Source: Rikenellaceae bacterium
Lineage (GTDB): Bacteria; Bacteroidota; Bacteroidia; Bacteroidales; Rikenellaceae
Direction of reading: 5' to 3'
Assembly (NCBI GenBank): GCA_015060115.1
Contig: SUZB01000007.1
Span: forward strand, 29,038-93,037
DNA: 64,000 nucleotides
Shown: piece by piece, positions 1 through 10,514 of the stretch
Layout of the letters: every line of letters begins with the position of its first letter
Numbering within the stretch: the first letter of the stretch is position 1
Translations under genes and position numbers: made by a program
The notes under the pieces: model-generated
What the model was told of the DNA's origin: nothing
Databases searched by the model: none
Seen by the model: the letters and a program-made list of their open reading frames with translations, nothing else

Positions 1-2
1 GC

Positions 3-2288
3 TATGTCATTCCTCAGGGTGGCCCGATGACAGGTATCGGCAACAACCTTCAGGTGGCATCATTGTCAAACTGCTTCGTTATCGGCCACAAGAACCCCGC
101 TGACTCTTATGGCGGTATCTTCCGTATGGACGAGGAGCAGGTACAGCTGATGAAGCGTCGTGGTGGTGTAGGCCACGACCTCTCGCACATCCGCCCCACA
201 GGTAGCCCCGTACTCAACTCGGCACTCACCTCTACGGGTATCGTGCCCTTTATGGAGCGCTACTCAAACTCGACACGCGAGGTTGCACAGGATGGTCGCC
301 GTGGCGCATTGATGCTCTCGTTGCTTATCAAGCACCCCGATGCTGAGCGCTTTATCGATGCTAAGGTCGATACCGGCAAGGTAACAGGCGCAAATGTCTC
401 AATCAAGATTGACGACGAGTTTATGCGTGCTGCAGCCGAGGGTCGCACCTATCGTCAGGAGTTCCCCATAGGCTCAAAAGATCCTATCGTAAAGCGGGAT
501 ATCGATGCCAAGAAGCTATGGGACAAGATTATCCACAACGCTTGGAAGTCGGCAGAGCCCGGCGTATTGTTCTGGGATACAATCATTCGTGAGAGTGTGC
601 CCGACTGCTACGCCGACGAAGGCTTCCGCACCGTATCGACAAACCCCTGTGGCGAGATTCCGTTGTGCCCCTACGACAGCTGCCGTCTCTTGGCGCTCAA
701 CCTCCTGAGCTATGTAGAGAACCCCTTTACCAAGGAGGCAAAATTCAACTTCGACCTCTTCAAGGAGCATATCGCAAAGGCTATGCACCTTATGGACGAC
801 ATCATCGACCTTGAGCTTGAGAAGGTTGAACTTATCATCTCGAAGATTGAGAGCGACCCCGAGGATCAGGATGTTCGCCGTGTAGAGCTTGAGCTCTGGA
901 AGAAGATTAAGGATATGGCACTCAAGGGCCGCCGTACAGGCTTGGGCATCACTGCCGAGGGCGATATGCTCGCAGCACTCGGCCTTCGCTACGGCTCGGA
1001 GGAGGCTATCGACTTCGCAGTAGAGGTACACAAGACCCTCGCAGTGGAGGCATACCGCGCCTCTGTTATGATGGCAAAGGATCGTGGCGCCTTTGGCGTA
1101 TTCAACTTCGAGAAGGAGCAGGGCAATCCTATGGTTGGCCGTATCCTTGAGGCTGCACCCGAGCTCCGCGAGCTTATGCAGCAGTATGGTCGCCGTAACA
1201 TCGCGATGCTCACAATCGCCCCCACAGGCACAACATCACTTATGTCGCAGACAACATCGGGTATCGAGCCCGTATTCCGCCCCGTATACAAGCGTCGTCG
1301 TAAGATTAACCCCTCGGACAAGGATCAGGTGGCATCTTTCATTGACGAGACCGGCGAGAAGTTTATCGAGTACTATGTATACCACCACCAGTTTGTGAAG
1401 TGGGCCGAGATTAACGGCTACGACACATCACGCCTCCAGACCATCACCGAGCAGGAGCTCGACGAGATGCTCAAGGCATCGCCCTACCACAAGGCAACAG
1501 CCAACGACATCGACTGGGTGGCAAAGGTGAAGATGCAGGGAGCTATCCAGAAGTGGGTAGACCACTCTATCTCGGTTACGGTAAACCTCCCCAATGAGGT
1601 GAGCGAGGAGCTTGTAGCAGATGTATATCGCACAGCGTGGGAGTCTGGCTGTAAGGGTGTTACGGTATATCGTGATGGCTGCCGCGATGGCGTATTGCTC
1701 GATGTTAAGTCTAAGGGCAACGCCAAGAAGAAGTGCGATGACAACCAGACAATACGCCGTCCTGAGTCTATCCCCGCCGACATCGTGCGCTTCAAGAACG
1801 GCAAGGAGGATTGGATCGCCTTTGTAGGTAAGCAGGATGACCGCCCCTACGAGATCTTTACTGGTAAGATCGAGGAGGATGCTATGTATATCCCCAAGAC
1901 CATCACACATGGTTACATCCTCAAGGTATGCGAGAAAGATGGCACAAAGCGCTACGACTTCCAGTATCAGGACCGCTACGGCTATATCAACACCATCGGC
2001 GGTATCTCACGACTCTTCGACGAGGAGTTCTGGAACTACGCTAAGCTCATCTCTGGTGTATTGCGCTACGGTATGCCTATCGACAAGGTTGTACAGCTCG
2101 TAGATGGCCTCCACCTCGACTCGGAGACCATCAACACCTGGAAGAATGGTGTGGAGCGTGCCTTGAAGCAGTATATCAAGGATGGTACACGCGGCAAGGG
2201 TCGTTGTCCGCAGTGTGGCCAGGAGCAGATGGCATACCAGAACGGTTGTCTTACTTGTATGTCTTGTGGCTACTCAAAGTGCGGTTAA
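3..2288 (+). CDS. nrdJ: Adenosylcobalamin-dependent ribonucleoside-diphosphate reductase, 5' truncated by window edge
   Basis: Open frame extends to the window start (YVIPQGGPMTGIGNNLQVASLSNCFVI). Class II RNR motifs NPCGEIPL and APTGTTSLM, plus C-terminal Cys-rich ribbon RCPQCGQEQMAYQNGCLTCMSCGYSKCG. Confidence 0.92.
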   Translation, partial: YVIPQGGPMTGIGNNLQVASLSNCFVIGHKNPADSYGGIFRMDEEQVQLMKRRGGVGHDLSHIRPTGSPVLNSALTSTGIVPFMERYSNSTREVAQDGRRGALMLSLLIKHPDAERFIDAKVDTGKVTGANVSIKIDDEFMRAAAEGRTYRQEFPIGSKDPIVKRDIDAKKLWDKIIHNAWKSAEPGVLFWDTIIRESVPDCYADEGFRTVSTNPCGEIPLCPYDSCRLLALNLLSYVENPFTKEAKFNFDLFKEHIAKAMHLMDDIIDLELEKVELIISKIESDPEDQDVRRVELELWKKIKDMALKGRRTGLGITAEGDMLAALGLRYGSEEAIDFAVEVHKTLAVEAYRASVMMAKDRGAFGVFNFEKEQGNPMVGRILEAAPELRELMQQYGRRNIAMLTIAPTGTTSLMSQTTSGIEPVFRPVYKRRRKINPSDKDQVASFIDETGEKFIEYYVYHHQFVKWAEINGYDTSRLQTITEQELDEMLKASPYHKATANDIDWVAKVKMQGAIQKWVDHSISVTVNLPNEVSEELVADVYRTAWESGCKGVTVYRDGCRDGVLLDVKSKGNAKKKCDDNQTIRRPESIPADIVRFKNGKEDWIAFVGKQDDRPYEIFTGKIEEDAMYIPKTITHGYILKVCEKDGTKRYDFQYQDRYGYINTIGGISRLFDEEFWNYAKLISGVLRYGMPIDKVVQLVDGLHLDSETINTWKNGVERALKQYIKDGTRGKGRCPQCGQEQMAYQNGCLTCMSCGYSKCG

Positions 2289-2414
2289 TTTCTTGAGATA
2301 AGGGGCATCCTTCGACGCCTCAATCCAAAGAGCGAATGGGAAATACGCAAGAGTATGTCCCATCCGCTCTTTCTCTTTATCGGCGCCAAATTATGCCCCT
2401 TCTATCAAGAAATT
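2287..2414 (+). repeat. Family A hairpin repeat, copy A1 (after nrdJ)
   Basis: aatttcttgagataaggggcat...atgccccttctatcaagaaatt; apex aaagagcg-a-atgggaaatac-gcaaga-gtatgtcccat-c-cgctcttt. Confidence 0.9.
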
Positions 2415-2440
2415 GGCGGAGTGCTGACTGGATGCAGGTT

Positions 2441-2703
2441 TATTAGGGAGTTTAAGGAGTGTAGGGAATGTAGAGAGCTTAGGGATAAAGATACGAAAAG
2501 GACGAAAGAGACGAAAGAGACAACAACGAAGTCGGCTATCATCTTTCTCTGTTATCTCTGCGTATCTGTTGTCTTTTTTTAGACCGATAAGACTTTAAGA
2601 CCGTAAGACCTTACGAAGTCGGGTATCACAGTTTTTTCCTATCGTCTTACTCGTCTTATCGTCTTAAAAACTCTAACAACTAATAACTAAAAACTAACAA
2701 CTC
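2441..2703 (+). repeat. Mosaic island 1: 9-nt arrays (types I, II), 8-9-nt array (type III) and heptad array
   Basis: ttagggagtttaaggag...; gacgaaagagacgaaagagac...; agaccgataagactttaagaccgtaagacc-ttacgaagtcgggtatcac-...cgtcttactcgtcttatcgtctta; ctaacaactaataactaaaaactaacaact. Confidence 0.85.
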
Positions 2704-2724
2704 TTTTTTGCAAGGGCAAAAAAA

Positions 2725-2753
2725 ATTACCTCAAGGCTGTGCCTTGAGGTAAT
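2725..2753 (-). terminator. Hairpin terminator for the TPR gene
   Basis: Perfect inverted repeat attacctcaaggc-tgt-gccttgaggtaat, with a T-run on the minus strand side. Confidence 0.75.
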
Positions 2754-2772
2754 CAATATCTATCAGTAACAA

Positions 2773-3717
2773 TTACTCAACGGTGAGAGCTGCGATAACG
2801 GCCTTAGCATTCTCAACATTAGCACCTGCTGTTACACTCTTCATAGCAGCAATAGCCTTGTCGAACTGCTCCATCTCGTTGTAAGCAACGCCGAGGAGGT
2901 AGTAGATGTCGCTACGACCCTCATCAGTAGTCTGTGCAGCAAGGGCAGCCTCAGAGAGCTCAACCATCTTCTGGAACTCCTTCTTAGCGTAGTAAGCCTG
3001 AAGGGTAATCTTCTGAGCAAGAGCTGCATCAGCAAGCTCGGCAGCCATAGCGATGATGCCATCGTAGTCGTTGGCCATCTGCAACTTAGCAACCTCGTTG
3101 TTGGTGTACATAGCCATCTTAGCCTGAGCCTCAGCGATAGCCTCAGCGAACTTATCGGCGTTGAGCTGCGAGATGTTTGTGCAGATAGTCATACCATCCT
3201 GATACATATCGCTCTTGAAGTAGCTCTCAGCGAGGTTCAAAGCCATACCTGTGTTGCGGGGGTCAGCCTCATAACCCTTAGAGAACACCTCGATAGCGGT
3301 AGCATAGTCGCCAGAGTTGAAGGCATCAGCACCCTGCACCTCGTATACCTGACCGATAAGTGTGCGGTTCTTGTTCATAGCAGAGATATCCTCGTAGAGC
3401 TCAGCAGCGTTAGCAGCCTCGGTGAAGGCAGCAATAGCCTCCTCATACTGCTTAGCGTTGATAGCGGCAACACCAACCTTGTTGTAGCAAGTAACGATAA
3501 ACTTCTTTGAACCTGCGATAGCCTTGAGCTGGTTAGCATCGGGCTCCTCGATATCCCAGCTTGCATCAACAACCTCCTGGAACTGAGCGATAGCCTCAGT
3601 GTAGTTAGCGGCCTTGGCATTTGCAAGACCCTGCTGGAAAGTTGCAACAACATCGGTCTGAGCGAATAGAGTTGTAGCACCCATAAGTGCAACAACGGTC
3701 ATAATGAGTTTTTTCAT
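2773..3717 (-). CDS. Exported tetratricopeptide repeat protein
   Basis: Signal peptide MKKLIMTVVALMGATTLFAQ followed by repeated TPR-like helices (AIAAFTEAANAAELYED, AIEVFSKGYEADPRNTGMALNLAESY). Confidence 0.85.
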   Translation of the reverse strand: MKKLIMTVVALMGATTLFAQTDVVATFQQGLANAKAANYTEAIAQFQEVVDASWDIEEPDANQLKAIAGSKKFIVTCYNKVGVAAINAKQYEEAIAAFTEAANAAELYEDISAMNKNRTLIGQVYEVQGADAFNSGDYATAIEVFSKGYEADPRNTGMALNLAESYFKSDMYQDGMTICTNISQLNADKFAEAIAEAQAKMAMYTNNEVAKLQMANDYDGIIAMAAELADAALAQKITLQAYYAKKEFQKMVELSEAALAAQTTDEGRSDIYYLLGVAYNEMEQFDKAIAAMKSVTAGANVENAKAVIAALTVE

Positions 3718-3837
3718 AATAAGATAGTTAGTTTTTATACTTTATATATTTATGTCCGCACTATTTAGGCTCGTTTCTAACGAAGCCAAGCGCAAATTTA
3801 CTACAATTTTTAGAATATCAAACACTTTTAGCATCAC

Positions 3838-4299
3838 TTATTTACGCAATGAACGAAAAAATTCGCTCATCAGCGCCTCGCACTCCTCCTTAAGCACTCC
3901 CGCGACAACCTCGGTCTTGGGGTGAAGTATGCTATCGGAGTAGGTCGAGTAGCCTCGTTTGGGGTCCTTAGCGCCATATACCACACGCCCAATCTGACTC
4001 CACGCCAAAGCTCCACCACACATCACACAAGGCTCAACAGTAACATATATCGTGCAGTCGTTCAGGTATTTACCGCCAAGCGCCGACATCGCCGCTGTGA
4101 TAGCCTGCATCTCGGCATGCGCCGTAGCATCCATAAGCGTCTCGACAAGGTTGTGGCCTCGGCCGATAACCCTATCGCCCGCAACAACCACAGCGCCAAT
4201 AGGTATCTCTCGCTTATCTAACGCTCGAAGTGCCTCGTTTAGTGCCTGACGCATAAATTTTTCATCTTGCTCACGGCTTTGCTTAATTTTTTCGCTCAT
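3838..4299 (-). CDS. tadA: tRNA-specific adenosine-34 deaminase / nucleoside deaminase
   Basis: Deaminase signature HAEMQAI and PCVMCGGALAWSQIGRVVYGAKDPKRG. Confidence 0.9.
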   Translation of the reverse strand: MSEKIKQSREQDEKFMRQALNEALRALDKREIPIGAVVVAGDRVIGRGHNLVETLMDATAHAEMQAITAAMSALGGKYLNDCTIYVTVEPCVMCGGALAWSQIGRVVYGAKDPKRGYSTYSDSILHPKTEVVAGVLKEECEALMSEFFRSLRK

Positions 4300-4390
4300 A
4301 ACTAATTAAGTTAGTTGAAAAATTATTACCTTTGTGGGTTACAAAGATACAAAAAAAGCTGAATACACGAAATTTAACAACAACATAGTT

Positions 4391-6148
4391 ATGTACAGAA
4401 CACATAATTGCGGTGAACTCCGCATAGAGAATGTAGGCCAGACCGTAACTCTCGCAGGCTGGGTACAGAAGGTGCGTAACCTCGGTGCGATGGCATTTAT
4501 CGACCTTCGCGACCGCTACGGCATCACTCAGATTACTGTCGAGGAGCACTCGTCAGAGGCCGTTAAGGCAGCGGCAGCAGAGGTAGGTCGCGAGTTTGTT
4601 CTTCAGGTAACAGGTAAGGTTATCGAGCGCTCGTCAAAGAACTCAAAAATTGCCACCGGCGACATCGAGATTTCAGCTACCGAGCTTCGCATCTTGAACC
4701 GTGCCGTAACACCTCCCTTCACCATCGAGGAGGAGTCGGACGGTGGCGACGACTTGCGTATGAAATATCGCTATTTGGACCTTCGTCGTCCACCCCTGCA
4801 GCGCGCTATGATTTTGCGCCACCGTATGGCACAGGCGGTTCGCCAATTCCTTGATAAAGAGGGATTTTTGGAGATTGAGACACCCTACCTTATCAAGTCT
4901 ACGCCTGAGGGTGCACGCGACTTTATCGTACCCTCGCGTATGAACCCTAACCAGTTCTACGCCTTGCCTCAGTCGCCCCAGACTCTGAAGCAGCTTTTGA
5001 TGGTTGCGGGCTACGACCGCTACTTCCAGATTGTGCGTTGCTTCCGCGATGAGGACCTTCGTGCCGACCGCCAGCCTGAGTTTACACAGATCGACTGCGA
5101 GATGTCGTTCGTAGAGCAGGAGGATGTACTCGAAATCTTCGAGCGCTGGGCACGCTATATGTTCAAGGAGGTTATGGACATCGAGTTCTCGGAGCCCTTC
5201 CTGAGAATGCCTTGGATTGAGGCTATGGAGAAGTATGGCTCGGATAAGCCCGACTTGCGCTTCGGCATGGCATTCAGCGACATTACAGACCTTGCTCACG
5301 GCCACGACTTTGTGGTCTTCGACTCTGCAGAGTATATCGTAGGTTTCGCAGCCGAGGGTTGCGCATCGTACACCCGTAAGCAGATTGACGAGCTCACCGA
5401 GTTTGTGAAGCGTCCTCAGGTAGGTGCCAAGGGTCTTGTTTGGATTCGTATAGATGCCGAGGGCAACATCAAGTCCTCTATCGACAAGTTCTTCTCGGCA
5501 GAGGATTTGAAGGCTATCGCCGAGCGTGTTGGCGCTAAGAATGGCGATATGATATTTATCCTCTGTGGCGAGAAGTTCAAGACACTCACACAGCTCTGCA
5601 CACTCCGTTTGGAGGTTGCCGAGCGCCTTGGCTTGCGCGATCCCAAGAAGTTCGCTCCCCTCTGGGTTGTAGACTTCCCGATGTTCGAGTGGGACGAGGA
5701 GACACAGCGCTTCTACGCTATGCACCACCCCTTCACCTCGCCCAAGCCCGAGGATGCCAAGTATTTCGATAGTGGCGAGCTTGGCAAGATGCGTGCTAAC
5801 GCCTACGACTTCGTATGTAACGGCACTGAGATTGGCGGTGGCTCAATCCGTATTCACGATGCAGAGCTTCAGGCCAAAGTATTTAATGCTCTGGGCTTTA
5901 CACCCGAGGCAGCGGAGGAGCAGTTTGGCTTCTTGATGAATGCCTTCAAGTATGGCGCACCCCCTCACGGTGGCCTCGCCTTCGGTTTCGACCGTCTCTG
6001 CTCACTGTTCGGTGGCTCGGACTCTATCCGCGACTACATCGCATTCCCCAAGAACAATGCAGGTCGCGATGTGATGCTCGATGGCCCATCACCCGTAGCA
6101 CAGGCACAGCTCGACGAGCTCTATCTATCACTCGTCAAGCCAGAGTAA
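4391..6148 (+). CDS. aspS: Aspartyl-tRNA synthetase
   Basis: Starts [11 protein letters not shown]; class II aaRS motifs ([47 protein letters not shown]). Confidence 0.96.
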   Translation: MYRTHNCGELRIENVGQTVTLAGWVQKVRNLGAMAFIDLRDRYGITQITVEEHSSEAVKAAAAEVGREFVLQVTGKVIERSSKNSKIATGDIEISATELRILNRAVTPPFTIEEESDGGDDLRMKYRYLDLRRPPLQRAMILRHRMAQAVRQFLDKEGFLEIETPYLIKSTPEGARDFIVPSRMNPNQFYALPQSPQTLKQLLMVAGYDRYFQIVRCFRDEDLRADRQPEFTQIDCEMSFVEQEDVLEIFERWARYMFKEVMDIEFSEPFLRMPWIEAMEKYGSDKPDLRFGMAFSDITDLAHGHDFVVFDSAEYIVGFAAEGCASYTRKQIDELTEFVKRPQVGAKGLVWIRIDAEGNIKSSIDKFFSAEDLKAIAERVGAKNGDMIFILCGEKFKTLTQLCTLRLEVAERLGLRDPKKFAPLWVVDFPMFEWDEETQRFYAMHHPFTSPKPEDAKYFDSGELGKMRANAYDFVCNGTEIGGGSIRIHDAELQAKVFNALGFTPEAAEEQFGFLMNAFKYGAPPHGGLAFGFDRLCSLFGGSDSIRDYIAFPKNNAGRDVMLDGPSPVAQAQLDELYLSLVKPE

Positions 6149-6272
6149 TTTCTTGTGATAAGGGGTCTACTTCGGCCTCTCAGTCAGAAGCCCGAATGGG
6201 AAATACGCAAAGTATGTCCCATCCGGGCTTCTTCGTGTCGAGACCAAATTAGACCCCTTCTGACAAGAAATT
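6147..6272 (+). repeat. Family A hairpin repeat, copy A2 (after aspS)
   Basis: aatttcttgtgataaggggtcta...tagaccccttctgacaagaaatt; apex agaagcccg-a-atgggaaatac-gcaaa-gtatgtcccat-c-cgggcttct. Confidence 0.92.
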
Positions 6273-6297
6273 GGCTGATTGCTGACTGGGTACAAGT

Positions 6298-6630
6298 TTA
6301 TTAGGGAGTTTAGGGAGTTTAAGGAGTGTAGTGAGGTTAGGGATAAATGTCGGTAGCGCTCTTCACTAATTTCTCTAAATTCCCTAATTTCACTAAACTC
6401 TCTTTATTAATGCGCCCCTTTTACCCCTCCGACCCCTTTTGCCCCTTGGGCTTTAGCCCGCAGGCGAAACGCCTGCTTTCGTTTTTTTAAGACCATTAGG
6501 ACTTTAAGACCTTAGGACCTTACGAGGTCGGGTATCATATTTGTCCTACCTGTCTTAATGGTCCTACTCGTCTTACTATCCTAAAAACTCTAACAACTAA
6601 AAACTAACAACTATAAAACTATCAACTAAA
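6298..6630 (+). repeat. Mosaic island 2: type I 9-nt palindromic array, GC hairpin, type III array, heptads
   Basis: ttagggagtttagggag.../...ttctctaaattccctaatttcactaaa; gcaggcgaaacgcctgc; aagaccattaggactttaagaccttaggacc-ttacgaggtcgggtatcat-...gtcctacctgtcttaatggtcctactcgtctta; heptads. Confidence 0.88.
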
Positions 6631-6692
6631 ACTCTCTTTGAATTTTGCTCTTTTTTTCGTACCTTTACGCCGTTATTTTTTACAAAGTAAAA

Positions 6693-7601
6693 ATGAGCTG
6701 CGAAACATACCATATTCCCGTGCTTTTGGAGGAGTGCTTGGAGCACCTCGCAATCAAGGAGAGTGGCACCTATATCGACCTTACGATGGGTGGCGGTGGC
6801 CACACCCGTGAGATTCTTGCACGCTTAGGCGAGGGTGGCAAACTCTACTCCTTGGACCAAGACCCCGATGCCCAGGCCAATGCCCCCCAAGATGAGCACT
6901 TCGAGTTTGTGGCATCGAACTTCCGCTTCGTGCGTGGCGCGATGCGTCTGCGTGGCGTGGAGCAGGTAGATGGCATCCTTGCCGACCTCGGCGTATCGTC
7001 GCACCACTTCGATGCCAAGCATCGTGGCTTCTCGTTTCGTGGCGAGGCCCCACTCGATATGCGTATGAACACACGCGCCAAGCGCACCGCTGCCGACATC
7101 GTAAACACCTACGACAAGGAGCAGTTGGCAAAGGTCTTGGCCGACTATGGCGAGTTGGACACCACTTGGAAGATTGCAAACTGCATCGAGCGTGCCCGCA
7201 ACATCAAGCCCATAGAGACCACCGCCGAGCTTGTCGAGGCTGTTAAGCCCTGCACACCGCCCAAGGACGAGGCTAAGTTCCTCACCAAGCTATTTCAGGC
7301 GTTGCGCATTGAGGTAAATGGCGAGATGGAGGCCCTCAAGATGGCACTTGAGCAGAGCATCAAGCTTCTTGCGCCCGGTGGCCGTTTGGTGGTTATCTCG
7401 TACCACTCGTTGGAGGACCGCATCGTCAAGAACTTTATGCGTAGTGGCAATACCGAGGGTCTGATTGAGAAGGACTTCTTCGGTCGTGCAACAACGCCCG
7501 TGAAGGTTATCTCGAAGAAGGCTATCGTACCTTCGGCTGAGGAGGTGGAGCGCAACCCCCGCTCACGAAGTGCCAAGTTGCGTGTGGCAGAGAAGATTTA
7601 A
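6693..7601 (+). CDS. rsmH: 16S rRNA (cytosine(1402)-N4)-methyltransferase
   Basis: HIPVLLEECLEHL, DLTMGGGGHTREIL, ISYHSLEDRIVKNFMR motifs of MraW/RsmH; start chosen at MSCETYHIPVL. Confidence 0.95.
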   Translation: MSCETYHIPVLLEECLEHLAIKESGTYIDLTMGGGGHTREILARLGEGGKLYSLDQDPDAQANAPQDEHFEFVASNFRFVRGAMRLRGVEQVDGILADLGVSSHHFDAKHRGFSFRGEAPLDMRMNTRAKRTAADIVNTYDKEQLAKVLADYGELDTTWKIANCIERARNIKPIETTAELVEAVKPCTPPKDEAKFLTKLFQALRIEVNGEMEALKMALEQSIKLLAPGGRLVVISYHSLEDRIVKNFMRSGNTEGLIEKDFFGRATTPVKVISKKAIVPSAEEVERNPRSRSAKLRVAEKI

Positions 7602-7640
7602 CTATGGGCAAATAAGCCCGAAACCGAAACCTAAGACCCA

Positions 7641-8192
7641 ATGAGAGAGTTCGACGATACAGAGCGTGAATATAGCGACGACGAGGTGGCATTCGACCCC
7701 GAGGCTGTGGAGCGTGAGCGACAGGCCGAGGAGGAGGAGCGTATGCGCCGCCGTATTCGCCGCGAGATTATCCGTGTAAACCAAGGCGAGCGCGATGAGG
7801 AGTTGGAGGCCGAGCGTGAGCGGATGGCCGAGGAGGAGCGCGAGAAGCAGGAGGCCGAGGAGAGGGAAAAACGCAATCAGCGCTCGATAGTCAAGAACCT
7901 CGCTACGGGTAACTTCCTCACAAGCGAGGGTGCTCAGCAGTACTACCCCTACCTGATAGCCATCGCCGCGATGTGCTTCTTCAGCATCTTCCTCACCTTT
8001 ATGTCGCTCAATGCCGACCGTGAGTGCCGCATCCTTGAGGAGCGTGCCTCGGTGTTGCGTGAGCGCTCGGTGCTTATGGAGGAGGAGCGCTACGGCATAT
8101 CCTCGAAGCACGAGGTAAAGCGTATGCTTGAGGAGCGAGGCATAGAGCTTATCGACCTTAGAAACAATAGTCGTCTGATAGAGAAAAAGTGA
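7641..8192 (+). CDS. FtsL-like cell division protein
   Basis: Position between rsmH and the PBP gene; single TM segment (YLIAIAAMCFFSIFLTFMSL) followed by coiled coil; long charged N-terminus. Confidence 0.75.
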   Translation: MREFDDTEREYSDDEVAFDPEAVERERQAEEEERMRRRIRREIIRVNQGERDEELEAERERMAEEEREKQEAEEREKRNQRSIVKNLATGNFLTSEGAQQYYPYLIAIAAMCFFSIFLTFMSLNADRECRILEERASVLRERSVLMEEERYGISSKHEVKRMLEERGIELIDLRNNSRLIEKK

Positions 8193-8199
8193 TAACCGT

Positions 8200-10506
8200 A
8201 TGAGCCAAACGAAAAATAGCGAGAAAAAGGGCAATGCCAAGCAGGACATCCTCCACCGTGTGGGTGTGCTCTACACCCTCTTTATCCTTGCGGCACTGGG
8301 TATCACCGCCCGCCTTATATGGGTGCAGTTTGTTAGCCCCTCGGTAAAGCACAACGCCGAGGTTATGTCCGATGGCGTATACCGCACCAAGACCATATCG
8401 GCACATCGTGGCGCTATCCTCGCATCTACGGGTGAGCCTCTTGCGCTATCGAGTGTACGCTATGAGGCTACCTTTGACTTCGCTGCGGAGGGTTTCCGCG
8501 ATGCCAAGCCTGAGGACTTCAAGACGAATGTAGACTCTCTGGCAAAGCTCCTTGCTCAGCACTTCTCCCCAGCGGATGCCGAGCGTGAGGGCTACGACTA
8601 TATCTCGGAGCAGGAGTATCGCAACATCTTCTACACGAATATCGCAAAGGAGGAGAAGCGTGCGCCACGAGCCCTCAAAATATTCCCTCGCTCGGTAACC
8701 ACCGATGAGTGGAATATGATGAAGCGACAATTCCCCATCCTCAACCAGAATATGGGCGTTGTCTACGGCAGTGAGCGTGTCGATGAGCGCATCTACCCCT
8801 CTGACGACCTTGCTCGTCAGGTTATCGGCCGTGATGGTATGCTCGTTATCAAGGGCGATACCAGCCGAGGCTCGGGTTTGGAGCTTATCTACGATGAATA
8901 CCTCTCTGGCCACGATGGCTTGGCTGTTGAGCAGCGCATAGCCCATGGTTTCTGGACCAGAGTCAATGACAAGCGCAACCGTATGCCTGAAGATGGCTGC
9001 AATGTCGTTACTACCATCGATGCCGGCTTGCAGAAGATGGCCACCGAGCGTCTGCGCGATGCCCTTATCTCGGAGGAGGCATCGTTTGGCGTGGCTATGG
9101 TTATGGAGGCCGCCACCGGCAACATCCTCTGTATGGTAAACCTCTCGTCGGGTGAGGAGCGAGGCACAAACTATACCGAGCGTGTCTACAACCACGCTAT
9201 GCGTACCGCCCTCTGCCCCGGCTCAACGATGAAGCTCGCCTCGGCGATGGCACTCTTGGAGATTGGTGGTATGGATATCGACTCTACGGTAGAGATTAAG
9301 GGTGCTGCGGAGACCGTAGGCAAGACCCGCGTTGTCGATTCGCACAATGTGGCACGCGAGGTGGGTAGCGACTCTGTTACGCTGCGTGATGGCTTTGCAC
9401 ACTCGTCGAATATCTTCTTCGCTAAGGCTGTCTACGAGCGTTTCAAAGATGACCCCAAGCGCTACACCGAGTATTTGGAGGATTTGCTCTTCAACGACTA
9501 TGTCGGCCTTGGCGAGTTCAAGGAGGCACGCTCGCGCGTGCCCCACCCGGGCACTGAGGAGTGGCGTCGTCATGGCGACAATGCCACGACACTCCCACGC
9601 TTAGCATTCGGTTATATCATCGAGCTACCAACGATACACACCCTCACCTTCTACAACGGTGTGGCAAATGGTGGCCGTATGGTTGCACCACGCCTTGTAG
9701 ACCGCATAGAGCGCGATGGCGAGGTGGTAAAGCGTATGCCCGTTCTGACTCTCAAGGATAAGATGTGCTCGGAGAAGACCCTCGATGCGCTATACGAGTG
9801 TTTGGCTGCGGCTGCCGTCCCAGAGCGTACTGCGTGGCGACTCAAAGACCTACCTATCAGCTTTGGCTGCAAGACAGGTACGGCGCAGATATGGAGCAAC
9901 TTCAACACCGTAGCAAAGAAGGATTATCAGCAGATGCTCGATGGCATGACACCCTCGATAGACCGCTACTACCTCGGCTCTATCGTTACGATGATGCCTC
10001 AGGATAAGCCCAAGTATACCATTATGGTCTCGGTGGCCAAGCAGTCTACGCCTACCCACCCCACCTACTTTGGTATCAGCCTCACAGGCTCGGTGGCACG
10101 CGACATTATGGAGTATGTCTACGACAACGACCCCACGCTACACGCCACCTTGGAGAGTGCCGAGACACCCTACGGCGCTACGGCTATCAAGTCGGGAGAG
10201 TCGAAGGCTGTGGAGCATATCTCAAAGCGCTTGGCAAACGGCGTAGAGCTTAAGAACGATGACAGCGAGTGGAGCATCGCCACAGTAAACGAGGCGGGAT
10301 GCGCTGTTGTTGAGACACGCAAGATTGAGGAGGGCGTAGTGCCCAATGTTGTGGGTATGGGCCTTTCTGACGCCCTCTACCTCTTGGAGCACGCCGGATT
10401 GAAGGTTACGCACACAGGCGCAGGCCGTGTGGTGAGCCAGAGCATCAAAAATGGAACACGAATTAACGGAAATATCAAAAACATTCATCTCTACTTGGAG
10501 AGATAA
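8200..10506 (+). CDS. ftsI: Penicillin-binding protein, FtsI/PBP2-type transpeptidase with C-terminal PASTA-like segment
   Basis: SxxK region CPGSTMKLASAMALL, SSN (HSSNIFFAK), KTGTAQ; C-terminal VPNVVGMGLSDALYLLEHAGLKV PASTA-like. Confidence 0.92.
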   Translation: MSQTKNSEKKGNAKQDILHRVGVLYTLFILAALGITARLIWVQFVSPSVKHNAEVMSDGVYRTKTISAHRGAILASTGEPLALSSVRYEATFDFAAEGFRDAKPEDFKTNVDSLAKLLAQHFSPADAEREGYDYISEQEYRNIFYTNIAKEEKRAPRALKIFPRSVTTDEWNMMKRQFPILNQNMGVVYGSERVDERIYPSDDLARQVIGRDGMLVIKGDTSRGSGLELIYDEYLSGHDGLAVEQRIAHGFWTRVNDKRNRMPEDGCNVVTTIDAGLQKMATERLRDALISEEASFGVAMVMEAATGNILCMVNLSSGEERGTNYTERVYNHAMRTALCPGSTMKLASAMALLEIGGMDIDSTVEIKGAAETVGKTRVVDSHNVAREVGSDSVTLRDGFAHSSNIFFAKAVYERFKDDPKRYTEYLEDLLFNDYVGLGEFKEARSRVPHPGTEEWRRHGDNATTLPRLAFGYIIELPTIHTLTFYNGVANGGRMVAPRLVDRIERDGEVVKRMPVLTLKDKMCSEKTLDALYECLAAAAVPERTAWRLKDLPISFGCKTGTAQIWSNFNTVAKKDYQQMLDGMTPSIDRYYLGSIVTMMPQDKPKYTIMVSVAKQSTPTHPTYFGISLTGSVARDIMEYVYDNDPTLHATLESAETPYGATAIKSGESKAVEHISKRLANGVELKNDDSEWSIATVNEAGCAVVETRKIEEGVVPNVVGMGLSDALYLLEHAGLKVTHTGAGRVVSQSIKNGTRINGNIKNIHLYLER

Positions 10507-10514
10507 GACAGCAA

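Noticed and set aside
2355-2582. 75-aa ORF after nrdJ
   Set aside because: It translates the family A hairpin and 9-nt arrays (RDKDTKRTKETKETTTK); better explained as repeat DNA.
4673-5728. 351-aa minus-strand ORF inside aspS
   Set aside because: Antisense of a definite aspartyl-tRNA synthetase; low-complexity Leu/Glu-rich product, no independent start context.
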